A stretch of 64,000 bases of DNA from an uncultured Erythrobacter sp. (GCA_947501005.1 CANMTU010000001.1:310001-374000); one strand, 5' to 3'; positions 21,564-32,092 are shown, counted from the stretch's first letter. The notes: a model not told the origin generated them from the letters alone. Numbers and translations are program-made.

Positions 21564-22283
21564 ATGGACGATCGTTTCAACACCGCCGCCGGATGGGTCT
21601 TGTTCTCGGGCATCGTCGCCCTGGGCGGCTCGATCGTATCGGGCATGTATTTCCACGCCGACAATCCCGAAATGCCGGAAGAGCCGGGCAAGATTATCGT
21701 CGGTGCGGAAGAGGGGGCCGGCGGCGATGCCGGATACGATCTCGGCACCATCCTCGCGGCGGCCGATCCGGCGGCGGGCGAGAAGGTGTTCGCCAAATGC
21801 TCGGCGTGCCACACGATCAACCAGGGCGGCGCGAACGGCATCGGCCCCAACCTCTACGGCGTTCTCGGCAAGCCGATCGGCGCGCACGCGGCGGGCTTCG
21901 CCTACAGTTCGGCCCTGTCCGGCCATGGCGGCGTCTGGGATTACGCCAATATGGACGCATGGCTCGAAAATCCGCGCGGCTTCGCCTCGGGCACCAAGAT
22001 GAGCTTCGCCGGCCTGGGCAAGCCGGAAGACCGGGCGAACGTGATCGCCTATCTCAAGGCGAATGGCGGCGGCCCCGCCTTCCCCGAACCCGTGGCGGAA
22101 GAAGAAAGCGTGCTGAGCGACGAGACCGCCGCCGATGCGCCGGGCGCGGGCCTTGGCCCGGTCGCCGGCGCGGCAACCGGCGAGGCGGAAGCCGCCACCG
22201 CGATGAGCGCGGACCAGCCGGTCGCCACCAGCGGACAGGGCGCGACGCAGAACAGCGGCGGCGCCAAGACCGGCGGCGACTGA
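21564..22283 (+). CDS. Membrane-anchored cytochrome c (CycM/c552 type)
   Basis: 239-residue electron carrier held in the inner membrane by one N-terminal helix (about residues 10-30), with a periplasmic class I cytochrome c domain. The haem site is CSACH at residues 79-83 and the methionine ligand is in SGTKMSFAGL near residue 146. The family usually links the bc1 complex to the aa3 oxidase. After the haem domain comes an unusual tail of about 60 residues, rich in Ala, Gly, Glu and Ser and probably disordered. A strong terminator follows at 22337. Confidence 0.92.
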   Translation: MDDRFNTAAGWVLFSGIVALGGSIVSGMYFHADNPEMPEEPGKIIVGAEEGAGGDAGYDLGTILAAADPAAGEKVFAKCSACHTINQGGANGIGPNLYGVLGKPIGAHAAGFAYSSALSGHGGVWDYANMDAWLENPRGFASGTKMSFAGLGKPEDRANVIAYLKANGGGPAFPEPVAEEESVLSDETAADAPGAGLGPVAGAATGEAEAATAMSADQPVATSGQGATQNSGGAKTGGD

Positions 22284-22336
22284 TTCGGGCGATCGCTTCG
22301 GACTTCGGCCGAAGTCATCAGCGCAGGAAAAATAGG

Positions 22337-22368
22337 AAAGGCCTCGCCGTGGCGGGGCCTTTTGCTTT
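22337..22368. terminator. Bidirectional terminator between cytochrome c and rlmE
   Basis: Inverted repeat aaaggcctcgcc (22337-22348) and ggcggggccttt (22351-22362) with a T-rich tail TTTTGCTTTT on the plus strand and an A-rich flank for the minus strand. It lies between two convergent genes. A perfect 16-bp palindrome gacttcggccgaagtc sits just upstream at 22301-22316. Confidence 0.75.
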
Positions 22369-22386
22369 TGCGCATTCCTTGGCCGC

Positions 22387-23055
22387 CTAAGCCGGCTCTC
22401 CCTTGAACCCCTGCGCGATGACGTACCATTCGCTCGACCCCTTGCGGCTGGCCGGCGGCTTGGCATGCTTCACGCTGCGGAAGTGCTGCTTGAGCAGCGT
22501 CAGCAGGTCCTGATCGGTCCCGCCCGCCAGAACCTTGGCGACGAATGCGCCGCCGCCGGCCAGGTTCTCGATCGCGAACCACGTGGCGGCCTCGACCAGA
22601 CCCATCGTGCGCAGGTGATCGGTCTGCTTGTGGCCGACCGTGTTCGCGGCCATGTCGCTCAACACAAGATCGGCTTTGCCGCCCAGCGCCTGTTCGAGCA
22701 TGGCGGGGGCATCGTCGGCCAGGAAATCCATTTCCAGGATGGTGACGCCTTCGATCGGGTCGGTCGGCAACAGGTCGATGCCGACGACGTTCGCCTTGGG
22801 CGCCTGCTTGCGCACCACCTGGCTCCACCCGCCCGGGGCGATGCCGAGATCGACCACGCGCGTGGCACCCCGCAGCAGCGCGTATTTCTCGTCCAGCTCG
22901 ATCAGCTTGTAGGCCGCGCGACTGCGATACCCGTCCGCCTTGGCTTGTTTGACGTAGGGATCGTTGAGCTGGCGCTGCAACCACCGGGCCGACGATGCCG
23001 TGCGCTTCTTCGCGGTCTTCAGCCGCGTCTCGCGATCCTTGCCCGAACGGCTCAC
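22387..23055 (-). CDS. rlmE: 23S rRNA (uridine-2552 2'-O)-methyltransferase
   Basis: SAM-dependent methyltransferase that modifies U2552 of 23S rRNA late in 50S assembly. It has 222 residues with a basic N-terminus, the entry motif YRSRAAYKLIELDEKY containing the first catalytic lysine, the SAM-binding VVDLGIAPGGWSQVV, and the later catalytic positions LVLSDMAANTVG and VAKVLAGG. Its start codon overlaps the stop of the upstream Ppx/GppA gene by four bases, a pairing that is common in alphaproteobacteria. Confidence 0.95.
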   Translation of the reverse strand: MSRSGKDRETRLKTAKKRTASSARWLQRQLNDPYVKQAKADGYRSRAAYKLIELDEKYALLRGATRVVDLGIAPGGWSQVVRKQAPKANVVGIDLLPTDPIEGVTILEMDFLADDAPAMLEQALGGKADLVLSDMAANTVGHKQTDHLRTMGLVEAATWFAIENLAGGGAFVAKVLAGGTDQDLLTLLKQHFRSVKHAKPPASRKGSSEWYVIAQGFKGEPA

Positions 23056-24248
23056 AGATTACGCTCGCGCAGGCGCTGGATCTCGGCGCGACTTTTGTCG
23101 CCCTCCGCATCGGCGGCGATGAGGCTGCGCAGGATGCCCTCGCGGATACCGCGATCCGCCACGCCAAGCGTAGGCGAAGGCCAGATGTCGAGGATCGATT
23201 CGAGGATGGCACAGCCCGCTACCACCAGATTCGCCCGGTCGTCCCCGATGCAGGGCAGCGCCTGGCGTTCGGCGGCATTCATGCGCGAGAGGCGGCTCGA
23301 AATCTCGCGCATGGCGGCGGACTGGACGATCAGGCCGTCCACCGCCTGCCGATCGTATTGCGGCAATTCCAGATAGACGCTGGCGAGCGTGGTCACCGTG
23401 CCGCTGGTGCCGAGCAGGCGGATGCCCGCCGGGTCCGCCGCGTAATCGCGCACCCGCTGCGCGAATTGGGCGAAACTGTCGCGCACGATGCGGCGCATCT
23501 CGGCATAGCGAGCGAGCCGCCCGGCTTCGCTGTCATCCTTGCCGGGGACCGTATCGCTCAACGAGACGACGCCGAACGGCACGCTCATCCAGTCGAGAAT
23601 GCGCGGCACCGCGCCGCTCGGTTCGACCAGCACGAGTTCGGTCGACCCGCCGCCGATATCGAAGATCACCGCCGGTCCGGGGCCGTCCTCCAAAAGGACG
23701 TGGCAGCCCAGCACCGCCAGCCGCGCCTCTTCCTGCGCCGAGATGATGTCGAGCGCGATGCCGGTTTCTTCGCGCACCCGTTCGATGAAGGATTCACCGT
23801 TGCAGGCGCGCCGGCACGCCTCGGTCGCGACCGAGCGGGCCAGGCGGACATGGCGGCGGCGCAGCTTTTCGGCGCAGACATGGAGCGCAGCCAGCGTCCG
23901 GTCCATCGCATCGTCGGACAATCGGCCGTGGATCGCCAGCCCTTCGCCCAGCCGGACCACCCGGCTGAAGGCATCGATCACGGTGAAATTCTCGCCCGAA
24001 GGCCGCGCGATCAAAAGGCGGCAATTGTTCGTGCCGAGATCGAGCGCGGCATAGGCCTGCCGTGCCTCGATGCCGGTTGCAAAAGGCGGGGCGGCGTGAT
24101 TTTGCCGGTGCGACGCGGCAGGCCCGGAGGGTGCGCGCGGTTTGGGCCGGGAGGGGCGTTTGTAGCGAAAATCGGCTACCTTGCCGGACGTGCCGCCCCT
24201 GTTGTTTCCGTGCCCCCTCGTACTGTCCGGCGGAGATCGGTCCGCCAT
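23052..24248 (-). CDS. Ppx/GppA-family exopolyphosphatase/pppGpp phosphohydrolase
   Basis: Predicted to remove terminal phosphate from polyphosphate or from pppGpp. It has 398 residues from the ATG at 24248; a GTG nine codons upstream is possible. After a proline- and basic-rich leader of about 55 residues, the actin-like ATPase core begins YAALDLGTNNCRLLIA (phosphate 1), with FDIGGGSTELVLVE (phosphate 2) and the catalytic glutamate region SAQEEARLAVLG. The fold is complete, without the extra HD-like domain of long Ppx proteins. It is coupled to rlmE by an ATGA overlap, which may link stringent-response signalling to ribosome maturation. Confidence 0.92.
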   Translation of the reverse strand: MADRSPPDSTRGHGNNRGGTSGKVADFRYKRPSRPKPRAPSGPAASHRQNHAAPPFATGIEARQAYAALDLGTNNCRLLIARPSGENFTVIDAFSRVVRLGEGLAIHGRLSDDAMDRTLAALHVCAEKLRRRHVRLARSVATEACRRACNGESFIERVREETGIALDIISAQEEARLAVLGCHVLLEDGPGPAVIFDIGGGSTELVLVEPSGAVPRILDWMSVPFGVVSLSDTVPGKDDSEAGRLARYAEMRRIVRDSFAQFAQRVRDYAADPAGIRLLGTSGTVTTLASVYLELPQYDRQAVDGLIVQSAAMREISSRLSRMNAAERQALPCIGDDRANLVVAGCAILESILDIWPSPTLGVADRGIREGILRSLIAADAEGDKSRAEIQRLRERNL

Positions 24249-24379
24249 GGGGTGTCTTTCCAAATTTCCGCCCACGCATGAAAAACACGTGGGGACTTGG
24301 CGGTGATGCTAGCGCCCTAATCCGGCCGGGGCAAGGTGATGCGGGCAAACCGATGGGGCAGGGCGATCAACCACGGGCT

Positions 24380-24407
24380 TGACCTCGCCCGATCCGGAAC
24401 CTAGATG
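24380..24407 (+). promoter_or_regulatory. Promoter of tRNA-Gln
   Basis: A -35 box TTGACC (24380-24385) and a -10 box CTAGAT (24402-24407) are 16 bases apart. The -10 box ends 52 bases before the tRNA. Confidence 0.5.
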
Positions 24408-24459
24408 GCCGTCCTTCTGCCCCGCCGCGGACGCATCCGATCGCGCGCCGGGCCGGTGA

Positions 24460-24533
24460 TGCCCCGTCGTCTAATGGTAAGACTACGGACTCTGACTCCG
24501 TCAATTGAGGTTCGAATCCTCACGGGGCATCCA
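24460..24533 (+). tRNA. tRNA-Gln (anticodon CTG)
   Basis: 74 bases including an encoded CCA. The acceptor stem TGCCCCG pairs with CGGGGCA, the D arm is GTCGTCTAATGGTAAGAC, the anticodon stem-loop CGGACTCTGACTCCG gives CTG, and the T arm holds GTTCGAATC. Codon CAG is the main glutamine codon in high-GC genomes. The U1-A72 pair is typical of glutamine tRNAs. Confidence 0.95.
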
Positions 24534-24645
24534 CTTTCCCGCAAGTCCGGCACAAGCGCTATGCCGCTGCAAGAGTGGCGAGACGGGCCTGCAATCCCTA
24601 GATCGGGTGGCAACCATTCATTGCCCCGAGGGATACCCAGCAGTC

Positions 24646-26031
<1,386 letters not shown>

Positions 26032-26247
26032 GCTTGCCCGGCGCGGTCTTGCGCCGCCCGGCGGGTTTTCGCCGCGCGACTTCACCGCGCCGCCCGTTTT
26101 GAAAGATTATTGCGTCCATATCGGATGTTACAATCACCGGTGATTGACGAACGATCAATTACTTATCAGGACACCACCGTCGCAGTCCGTCTCATGATCG
26201 GACAGTTCGCAATATCGCCGGCAGCAGTCTGCGCCACAGGGAACGTC

Positions 26248-27030
26248 ATGCCTCATCCGTCGAACCGTTCCGCAGTGGACCTCTTCCTCAATCGCCTCGT
26301 GTCGCATTCGCCGCTGAACGACGAGGAATGCGCCGAAATCCTGGCCCTGCCGGTCTCGTCCATCGACATCGCGCAGCATGCCGACATCGCGCGGATGGGC
26401 GAAACGCTGGACTATGCCTGCCTGGTGTCCGACGGGCTGATCGGCCGTTTCGGCCAGCGTGAGGATGGCAGCCGCCAGTTCGTGTCGGTCCACGTGCCGG
26501 GCGAGATGGTGGACCTGCCCTCGCTCATGCTGCCCCAGGCGATGACCGTCCTTCATGCGCTGACCGGCTCGTCGATCCTGCGGGTGCCGCACGAAGCGCT
26601 GCGCGATCTCAGTTTCCGCTATCCGGCGATCGCGGCGGCATTCTGGCGCGACTGCGTGCTCGATGCCGGGATCATCGCGCAATGGGTGATCAATCTGGGC
26701 AGCCGGCAGGCACGTTCGCGGCTGGCGCATTTCTTCTGTGAATTGTCGGTCCGCTATCGCCTGATGGACCAGTCCGACGGCCGGACCTTCCGGCTGCCGA
26801 TGACGCAGGAACAATTGGGCGACGCGCTCGGCCTCACGCCGGTGCATATCAACCGCACGTTGCAGGGCCTGCGCGGCGACGGTCTCGTCAGTTTCGAGCG
26901 TGGGCGGGTCGAGGTTCTCGATCCCTTCCTGCTCGAAGCGACGGCAGAGTTCGATTCAGGCTATCTCATGCCCCCGAGGCTGCCCGGTTCCGGTCCCGCG
27001 TCAAATTCTCCAGGGCTTCCAGCGCCGTAG
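26248..27030 (+). CDS. Crp/Fnr-family transcription regulator
   Basis: 260-residue DNA-binding regulator. It has an N-terminal cyclic-nucleotide-binding-like beta-roll (about 20-140, with VSVHVPGEMVDLPSLMLP) and a C-terminal winged helix (about 165-235). The recognition region is MTQEQLGDALGLTPVHINRT. It lacks the cysteine cluster of Fnr, so it is not an oxygen-sensing Fnr. The start was taken at 26248; the region upstream, 26032-26247, is AT-richer and is likely promoter. Its last 65 bases overlap the end of the response regulator gene on the opposite strand, next to a HWE kinase, so it may belong to that signalling group. Confidence 0.88.
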   Translation: MPHPSNRSAVDLFLNRLVSHSPLNDEECAEILALPVSSIDIAQHADIARMGETLDYACLVSDGLIGRFGQREDGSRQFVSVHVPGEMVDLPSLMLPQAMTVLHALTGSSILRVPHEALRDLSFRYPAIAAAFWRDCVLDAGIIAQWVINLGSRQARSRLAHFFCELSVRYRLMDQSDGRTFRLPMTQEQLGDALGLTPVHINRTLQGLRGDGLVSFERGRVEVLDPFLLEATAEFDSGYLMPPRLPGSGPASNSPGLPAP

Positions 27031-27370
27031 GGCCGTTGGCGGGCTTCTGCACGCATACGATACCGGCGAAGCGTTCGGGGATCACCTCGGCATCGTATCC
27101 GGTCATGAACACGAAGGGTATGCCCAGACGAGTCAGGGCGTCGGCAAGGCCGAACGAAGGGCCGTCGCCGGTGTTGATGTCGATTAGGGCGCAGGCCGGC
27201 TGCGTGTCCGCCAGCGCGGCGATCCCTTCCTCGGCCGTCGCAAAGGGTCCGACGACCGAGCCGCCCGACCGCTCGATCTGTTCGGCGAGATCGATCGCGA
27301 GATAGTATTCGTCCTCGACGATCAGTATCGCCAGATCGGAAAGGCGCGCGGGCGTCCGGTTACGATGCAT
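26966..27370 (-). CDS. Single-domain response regulator
   Basis: 134-residue receiver domain without an output domain. The acidic pocket is ILIVEDEYYLAID, the phosphoacceptor is D64 in ALIDINTGDG, and the conserved lysine is K109 in VCVQKP. It should take phosphate from the HWE kinase encoded just upstream; the two genes overlap by 11 bases. The start at 27370 has a GGAGGAGG ribosome site close by. Such stand-alone regulators in this group act as phosphate sinks or partner-switch signals. Its 3' end overlaps the convergent Crp-like gene by 65 bases. Confidence 0.88.
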   Translation of the reverse strand: MHRNRTPARLSDLAILIVEDEYYLAIDLAEQIERSGGSVVGPFATAEEGIAALADTQPACALIDINTGDGPSFGLADALTRLGIPFVFMTGYDAEVIPERFAGIVCVQKPANGPTALEALENLTRDRNRAASGA

Positions 27371-28382
27371 GGCCTCCTCCCTTGCCGTGCGGAATACGGG
27401 CATCCGTCTGCAGGATGCTGGGCTGTTCGCGCAAGGGAAACTCCAGCACGCATTCGATCCCGCCGGGGCGCATCGTGATCGTGCCTTCGCCCTTCAACTC
27501 GTAGGGCACGCGCCGCGTGATCAGTTCGGTCCCGAACCCCGAATGGCGCGGGGCGCTGCCGACCGAGGGAACGCCCGCCTCCGTCCAGTTGAGCCGTAGC
27601 CACCGGTCCTCGTCCCGCGCCGCGACATCCCAGGCGATGCACAGGGTGGCCGCGGGCTGCGACAGCGCGCCGTATTTGACGGCATTGGTCGTCAGCTCGT
27701 GAATGGCGAGCGAGAACACCTCCGCCACTTTCGGGCCGAGATGGACTTTCGGGCCGGCAAGCGTCACGCGCTTCTCGTCCGCCGCCTGGGCGACCAGTTC
27801 GTCGCGCACGAGATCCTCGAGATCGACCCGCGCATCGACCGACTGGGTCAGGAGCGACTGCGTCCGCGCCAGCGTCCCCAACCGGCCCTCGATATGCTGG
27901 ACATATTCGTCGAGCGACTGGTGATGTTCGCTCGACCGGCGGATCATCGACCGGATCACGCCGAGAATGTTGCGCACCCGGTGCTGGAGTTCGGCGAGCA
28001 GGGTTCGCTGCAGATCCTGCAGCCGGCGCAGATCGTCCACATCGGTCGAGGTGCCGAGCCATTCGATGATCGTGCCGTGTTCGCCGCGCACCGGCTTCGC
28101 CCGCGTCTGGAACCAGCGATAGCGTTCCTCGTCGGCGTGCCAGATCCGGTAGGCGGCACGGAACTCGCCACGCTCGGCGGCGGTGGACCAGTTTTCGCGC
28201 ACCCGTTCGCGATCGTCGGGGTGGACAAGGTCCAGCCAGCCCGATCCGCGGCTGTCCGCCGCGCTCTGCCCAGTATATTCCTGCCACTGGGGGCCGGACC
28301 AGTTCCACGACCCCGATACATCGGCCCGCCAGACGAGCAGCGGCATGCCTTCCATCAAGGTCTGCTCAGCGTTCGTTGGCAT
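27360..28382 (-). CDS. PAS-HWE-family histidine kinase (3' part of a split sensor kinase?)
   Basis: 340-residue kinase with one PAS domain (about residues 8-118, SWNWSGPQWQEYTGQS and a PAC-like end) followed by a HWE/HisKA_2 kinase core. The phosphoacceptor is H134 in LAELQHRVRNILGVI; the ATP-binding part has HELTTNAVKYGAL and the family's WxE variant NWTEAGVP. The start codon lies 17 bases inside the end of the upstream sensor gene, in another frame and without a strong ribosome site. The upstream product stops just where a further PAS and kinase would be expected. The two could be a single kinase broken by a frameshift, or a coupled pair. Confidence 0.85.
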   Translation of the reverse strand: MPTNAEQTLMEGMPLLVWRADVSGSWNWSGPQWQEYTGQSAADSRGSGWLDLVHPDDRERVRENWSTAAERGEFRAAYRIWHADEERYRWFQTRAKPVRGEHGTIIEWLGTSTDVDDLRRLQDLQRTLLAELQHRVRNILGVIRSMIRRSSEHHQSLDEYVQHIEGRLGTLARTQSLLTQSVDARVDLEDLVRDELVAQAADEKRVTLAGPKVHLGPKVAEVFSLAIHELTTNAVKYGALSQPAATLCIAWDVAARDEDRWLRLNWTEAGVPSVGSAPRHSGFGTELITRRVPYELKGEGTITMRPGGIECVLEFPLREQPSILQTDARIPHGKGGGHAS

Positions 28383-30708
28383 TGAGCGCCTGTTCCGCCG
28401 CCCGGCGCTCGTGAATGTCGACCGCCGCGCCGAACACGCGCGAGATCTCTCCGCGCGCGTTGTGGACGGGGATCTGCCGGACGAGATGCCAGCGATACGT
28501 GCCGTCCGCCTTGCGGATGCGGTATTCCTCTTCCAGCGGCTGGCCGGTGGCGAAGGCATGTTCGAAGGCGGTGCGGGTTTCGGCCCGGTCGCCGGGATGG
28601 ACGATATCCAGCCAGCCGTAGTCCTCATCCGTATCGGGCTTGGTCAGGCCGGTATAGGCCGCCCATCGTTCGTTGAGGCGGACACTGTCGCGCTCGAGGC
28701 CCGACGACCACAGCATGGCGGGAACCAGCTCGACCATCATCCGCTGCCGCTCCTCACTGGCGCGCAGGGCCTGGGCCGCGCGCGCGCGTTCGACCGCGTC
28801 CCACAGGCGCTGCGCGACATCCTCGACCAGCGCCACCTCGTCATCCGTCCAGCTTCGGGGTTCCTCCTGCTGCACATGGACGACCACGACGATACGCTCG
28901 CCCACGATCAGAGGAACGCCCAGCCCGGCGCGGACGCCATGCGCCGCCATCGCGGCGAGGTCGGGGCGCGCATATGGCGGCACGCCGACATCGTCGTACC
29001 GAATGGTCCGGCCTTTCCTCAAATCCTCCAGCAGCGGCCCGGCGAAGTCGTCGAGCCGCAGCGTCGTCGGGCTCTTCCCGGCGCCCGCCGCCCGCCATCC
29101 TTCGTGAACGTGGACGAGGCCGGACCGTTCGGCGATCTCGACGAACATCACCCGCGAGGCCTTCAGTTTCTCGCCAAGCAAGCGGGAGGCCGAGGCGATC
29201 GCCTTGTCCGCATCGCTGCTGGATCGCAATGCGTCGCTGAGTTTGAGCAGGAACGCCTGACGCTCCTCGCTTTCGCGCAGGGCGAATTCGTCGCGTTTGC
29301 GCTGGGTCACGTTATCGTAAAGCACCGCGACGACATCGCCGCCGCGCGGATAGACGGAGGTTTCGAACCATTCGCCGCGCGCGGCGAACGCATGTTCGAA
29401 ACGGGCCGGTTGCCCGGTCTCCGCGACCTTTCCGAACGCCTCGTGCCACCACGGTTCGAGTTCGGGGAACACCTCGTTCGCGGTGCGCCCGACCGTTTCG
29501 GCGACCGGAATGCCCGACAGCCGCTCATGCGCGGGATTGGCCTCGAGATAGCGCTGATCGATCGCGCGCCCCTCGGCATCGCGGATGACCTCGAGTTCGA
29601 AATAGCCCTGACCCATCGTGTCGAACAGGGTGCGGTATTTTCGCTCGCTTTCGCGCAGGGCCGCCTCCGCCCGCGCGCGTTCGACGGCGGACCAGGTGCG
29701 TTCCGCCAGCGCCTCCGCCAGCCCGATTTCGGTCTGCGTCCAGTGGCGCGGGACCGCGGAATGCACTCCGAGCATGGCGACCAGCCGCCCTTCCTTGACC
29801 AGCGGGACACCGATCCATGCCTGCCCGTCGACGGCGCGGGCGGCGGACTGCCGATCCTCGCTTTCCGTACCGAGGTCGGTGTTGCGGATCACGATCGTCT
29901 GCCCCGCCTTGATCTCGGCACTGAGGTCTTCGCCCAGATCGGCCAGGCTCATGGTTTCGGGCAGGCGGGGCAGGCCGTGTTCCCATCCCGCGCCCAGCGT
30001 GAACTGGTCCTCTTCCCGGCCGATTTCGTAATAGCCGAGCCGCTGGACGAACAGGTGTTCCCCGAGATGCCGCAGCGCGGTCCGCTGGATTTCCTGAGGG
30101 TCCGCCAGGGGCCGGAGGTCGTCGTCCAGCCGGAGCAGGAACGACTGGCGCGCCTCGTTGGCTTCCAGCAATTTGCGCGATCGCCTGCGCTCGTCGACCA
30201 GATTGAGGCGGTCGATCACCGGTCCGAGGATCATGGCGTAGGCGCGCAGGAACTGGATCTCGTCCTTGCCGAAGTCCCTCGCCTTCGTATCGTCCACCTG
30301 AAGGATGCCGTAAGGGCGCGCGCCGGGTACGAAGATCGGTACGTTGGCAAAGGCGACGACGCCGGCCTGCCTGACGAAAGCGGGCACCTCGAACCGGTTT
30401 TCGCTGGCAATATCCCGCGTGGTGACCGGCCGCCGGGCGCGGATCGCATAGCATGCGGACGACCACTCGGTCAGCGGGAGGCGGACCGTGCCGACGACAC
30501 CCGGCGCCCATCCGACACCGGCGCGCAGGAACACTTCCTGCTGATCGTCCCTGATTTCCAGAACCTTGGCGCGGCGGGTGCCGAGCGCCTTTGCCACCAG
30601 CTTGCACGCCTGCGTCAACACATCGTCGAGATCGTCCGACCGCATCGCGAACTCGCCGAAATTGGCCAGCGACTCCTGCAGCTTCGTCACTTTGTCGCGT
30701 TCGGGCAT
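28366..30708 (-). CDS. Multi-domain GAF/PAS sensor protein without output domain
   Basis: 780-residue cytoplasmic sensor with no membrane segment. The order is GAF (about 24-170), GAF (about 196-345), PAS (about 352-480), GAF (about 490-640) and PAS (about 645-775), joined by the helical linkers RARAEAALRESERKYRTLFD and RARAAQALRASEERQRMMVE. There is no kinase, cyclase or other output domain before the stop codon. The next gene on the strand overlaps it by 17 bases and begins with PAS and a HWE kinase core, so the natural unit appears to be GAF-GAF-PAS-GAF-PAS-PAS-kinase. The start at 30708 has GGAGA upstream. The ligands of the GAF domains are unknown. Confidence 0.85.
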   Translation of the reverse strand: MPERDKVTKLQESLANFGEFAMRSDDLDDVLTQACKLVAKALGTRRAKVLEIRDDQQEVFLRAGVGWAPGVVGTVRLPLTEWSSACYAIRARRPVTTRDIASENRFEVPAFVRQAGVVAFANVPIFVPGARPYGILQVDDTKARDFGKDEIQFLRAYAMILGPVIDRLNLVDERRRSRKLLEANEARQSFLLRLDDDLRPLADPQEIQRTALRHLGEHLFVQRLGYYEIGREEDQFTLGAGWEHGLPRLPETMSLADLGEDLSAEIKAGQTIVIRNTDLGTESEDRQSAARAVDGQAWIGVPLVKEGRLVAMLGVHSAVPRHWTQTEIGLAEALAERTWSAVERARAEAALRESERKYRTLFDTMGQGYFELEVIRDAEGRAIDQRYLEANPAHERLSGIPVAETVGRTANEVFPELEPWWHEAFGKVAETGQPARFEHAFAARGEWFETSVYPRGGDVVAVLYDNVTQRKRDEFALRESEERQAFLLKLSDALRSSSDADKAIASASRLLGEKLKASRVMFVEIAERSGLVHVHEGWRAAGAGKSPTTLRLDDFAGPLLEDLRKGRTIRYDDVGVPPYARPDLAAMAAHGVRAGLGVPLIVGERIVVVVHVQQEEPRSWTDDEVALVEDVAQRLWDAVERARAAQALRASEERQRMMVELVPAMLWSSGLERDSVRLNERWAAYTGLTKPDTDEDYGWLDIVHPGDRAETRTAFEHAFATGQPLEEEYRIRKADGTYRWHLVRQIPVHNARGEISRVFGAAVDIHERRAAEQALNANER

Positions 30709-31107
30709 CCGCGTCTCCAGTCTGGCGGTGCGATTCGCAGCAGGCGCAGGTTTGGTGTTGCTGGCGGCATGATAACACGCAAGCCGGTGTTTTGCCCAAG
30801 CGCCGATTTCATCGGGCTCCGTACTCTCCCGCGCGGATTACCAAGCCGATCCGACCCCTTTGCCAGTCAGCAGCGCTAAAGAGGGAACTGATTACCGGCG
30901 AAACCTAAAATAGTATAAGTCATTCAAAAGGAGACACCATTCGATAGGAACAGCCTGCTGCGTTGGCTCGTCTTGACAGTTCCGGGCGGCGCAGTAGTTG
31001 GCGACAGGGCTGATCGAGCGTCGGCATTTCCTGTCTCTCCAGTCCCGCTGACCGGGTTGGGCGATGGCGAGATACAGGGTCGCATTCAGCCAGACGGGGG
31101 TCTTACC
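30709..31107. other. Divergent intergenic region between sensor gene and UbiA operon
   Basis: 399 bases without a supported gene. It contains an AT-rich stretch at about 30900-30940 and a possible plus-strand promoter (TTGACA at 30973-30978, TAGTTG at 30995-31000, spacing 16) about 110 bases before the UbiA-type gene. It should hold promoters for both directions. Confidence 0.35.
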
Positions 31108-32091
31108 ATGGTTTCATCTGCAGCACCGGCAGTGTCCAAAAACGCAGCGACAGTGGGCGATTACCTGCGCATCGCGCGCCTGGATCATGCGACCAAGCAT
31201 GTGTTCGTGCTGCCCGGAATTGCGCTCGCCTGGCTGCTGCGCGGGGTTCACAGCAGCGATCTTGCGCTTTCGGTCCTGCTCGGTTTCCTGTGCGTCGTAT
31301 GCATCGCGTCTGCGAACTACGTCATCAACGAATGGCTGGATCGCGAGTTCGACAAGCACCACCCGACCAAATCGACGCGCGCTTCCGTGCGCACGGATCT
31401 TAAGGCGCGCAACGTCTACCTGCTGTGGGTGCTGTTCGTGGTCGTCGGCCTGACCTGCGCTGCGGCGGCCAGCACCACCATGCTGGTCGTGGCATGCGTC
31501 TTCGCCGCGCAGGGCATCTTCTACAACGTCAAGCCCCTGAGAACCAAGGACAAGGCGTATCTCGACGTCATCTCCGAGGCGATCAACAACCCGCTGCGCC
31601 TGGCTATCGGATGGGCGATGGTCGACCCGTTCACCTTGCCGCCTGTCAGCCTCATGGCGGGGTACTGGCTCGGCGGCGCGTTCCTCATGGCGGTGAAGCG
31701 GTTTTCGGAATATCGCCAGATCGTCGCCTCGCACGGTCTCGACCTGCTGATCCGCTATCGCGCGAGCTTCGCCGGCTATACCGAGCGCGCCCTGCTGGTG
31801 TCGTGCTTCGTCTATGCGATGCTGACGATCTTCGCGCTCGCGGTGTTCCTGATCAAGTACCGGATCGAGTACATTCTCACCTTTCCGTTCCTCGTCGCCC
31901 TGTTCGCGCAATATCTGAACATCTCGATGTTCACCAATTCGACGGCGCAAAGCCCCGAGAAGCTGTTCAGCGAACGCCGGTTGCTGGCGATCGCCGCCGG
32001 CCTCGGGGTGACCTTCGTGGTGTTCACCTTCGTCGATCTGCCCGATCTCGAAGTCCTGACGGCGCAACGTTTCATCGTGGCTCCGTGGTAA
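31108..32091 (+). CDS. UbiA-superfamily prenyltransferase (polyprenyl-phosphate phosphoribosyltransferase-like)
   Basis: 327-residue integral membrane enzyme with about eight to nine membrane segments. The first aspartate-rich motif is NEWLDREFDKHHPTKSTR at residues 74-91, where N74, D78 and D82 match NDxxDxxxD, and HPTK resembles the extended motif of decaprenyl-phosphate phosphoribosyltransferase (Rv3806c type) more than that of quinone UbiA. This suggests transfer of a phosphoribosyl group to a polyprenyl phosphate rather than prenylation of an aromatic ring. It is the first gene of a four-gene operon with a HAD phosphatase, a GtrA protein and a GT-C glycosyltransferase. The start at 31108 was chosen; the frame extends further upstream without support. 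Quinone-type activity cannot be excluded. Confidence 0.8.
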   Translation: MVSSAAPAVSKNAATVGDYLRIARLDHATKHVFVLPGIALAWLLRGVHSSDLALSVLLGFLCVVCIASANYVINEWLDREFDKHHPTKSTRASVRTDLKARNVYLLWVLFVVVGLTCAAAASTTMLVVACVFAAQGIFYNVKPLRTKDKAYLDVISEAINNPLRLAIGWAMVDPFTLPPVSLMAGYWLGGAFLMAVKRFSEYRQIVASHGLDLLIRYRASFAGYTERALLVSCFVYAMLTIFALAVFLIKYRIEYILTFPFLVALFAQYLNISMFTNSTAQSPEKLFSERRLLAIAAGLGVTFVVFTFVDLPDLEVLTAQRFIVAPW

Positions 32092-32092
32092 G

